Of a DNA stretch of 64,000 nt, positions 63,911 through 64,000 are shown piece after piece. The translations under genes were made by a program, and so were the position numbers. Every line of letters starts with the position of its first letter. Positions within the stretch are counted from its first letter, which is position 1. Where the stretch lies: IMG/VR virus record IMGVR_UViG_3300017527_000512, positions 100,541 through 164,540 of that record. One strand, 5' to 3'. The notes beneath the pieces are model-generated. The model saw only the letters and a list, made by a program, of their open reading frames with translations. It was not told the DNA's origin and searched no databases. Source of the DNA: a virus.

Positions 63911-64000
63911 GTAATACAGTTATTTTAGTGTTATTTTGTATTTTAATTAGTATCGTGTTTGGCTTATTGATATCTGCAATATATGAAAATGTAGTATCAA
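63907..64000 (+). CDS. partial small membrane protein at window end
   Basis: ATG 63907 follows AAAGGAG and overlaps the preceding stop. MSNTVILVLFCILISIVFGL is a membrane span; the gene runs off the window. Confidence 0.45.
   Translation, partial: MSNTVILVLFCILISIVFGLLISAIYENVVS

Overview
This window looks like a contiguous piece of a large, AT-rich, lytic double-stranded DNA phage (jumbo-myovirus scale). Every gene I can support lies on the + strand. Genes are tightly packed, often with ATGA or TAATG overlaps, and most are short. Recognisable genes include a RecA/UvsX-like recombinase, a RuvC-like resolvase, an SbcC/SbcD (gp46/gp47-like) pair, a sliding clamp, an SNF2/UvsW-like helicase, a Cas4-like nuclease, an amidase endolysin and spanin-like proteins. 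Lipoprotein signals and spanin candidates suggest a diderm host, but the host cannot be named from sequence alone. No capsid, tail, terminase or polymerase gene is recognisable here, so this is part of a larger genome.

Layout. 0-4.3 kb: small membrane proteins, an N-acetylmuramoyl-L-alanine amidase and two spanin-like proteins (lysis region). 4.4-12 kb: unknown proteins, then an HU-like protein, a low-complexity protein, the RuvC-like nuclease, the RecA-like protein and a MutM-like protein. 12.2-19 kb: thymidylate synthase followed by an accessory stretch of lipoproteins, tiny proteins, a secreted polysaccharide deacetylase, a half-deleted nicotinamide phosphoribosyltransferase and several interrupted genes. 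19-31 kb: small accessory genes, including an alarmone-hydrolase-like HD protein next to a CYTH protein, a HAD phosphatase and a DHH phosphoesterase. 31-34 kb: an amidoligase and an orotate phosphoribosyltransferase. 34-46 kb: a DNA-metabolism block (three-piece SbcC, SbcD, Cas4-like nuclease, clamp, a giant radical-SAM protein, a second DHH protein). 46-53.8 kb: an LCP-family protein, the SNF2 helicase, endonuclease IV and a pyrimidine-dimer glycosylase. 54.0-55.9 kb: no convincing gene, but a dense series of hairpins. 56-64 kb: nucleotide pyrophosphohydrolase, a broken peptide deformylase, a thioesterase, a metallo-beta-lactamase-fold enzyme, many zinc-ribbon mini-proteins and a broken replisome-organiser-like gene.

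Three signals stand out beyond single genes. (1) A 1.9-kb noncoding locus at 54.06-55.94 kb starts just downstream of a promoter-like motif and folds by eye into more than 20 stems, including tRNA-like T-arms. It is a candidate giant structured phage RNA, comparable in context to the GOLLD/ROOL classes, though I cannot confirm class membership. (2) A 60-65 nt intergenic element occurs five times (4.26, 17.75, 25.09, 47.46 and 53.79 kb) with a conserved core and flanking sequences that pair with each other. (3) A bipartite promoter-like motif, TGTTATAA, 13 nt, TTTATATATT, recurs with exact spacing upstream of genes and of the large RNA locus.

A fourth, more ambiguous pattern is the number of otherwise intact small genes broken by one stop codon (TAA, TAG and TGA all occur) or by single-base or repeat-length indels. 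This could be real gene decay, phase variation or sequence error, and reads are needed to tell these apart. Annotations of unrecognised small proteins are descriptive only.
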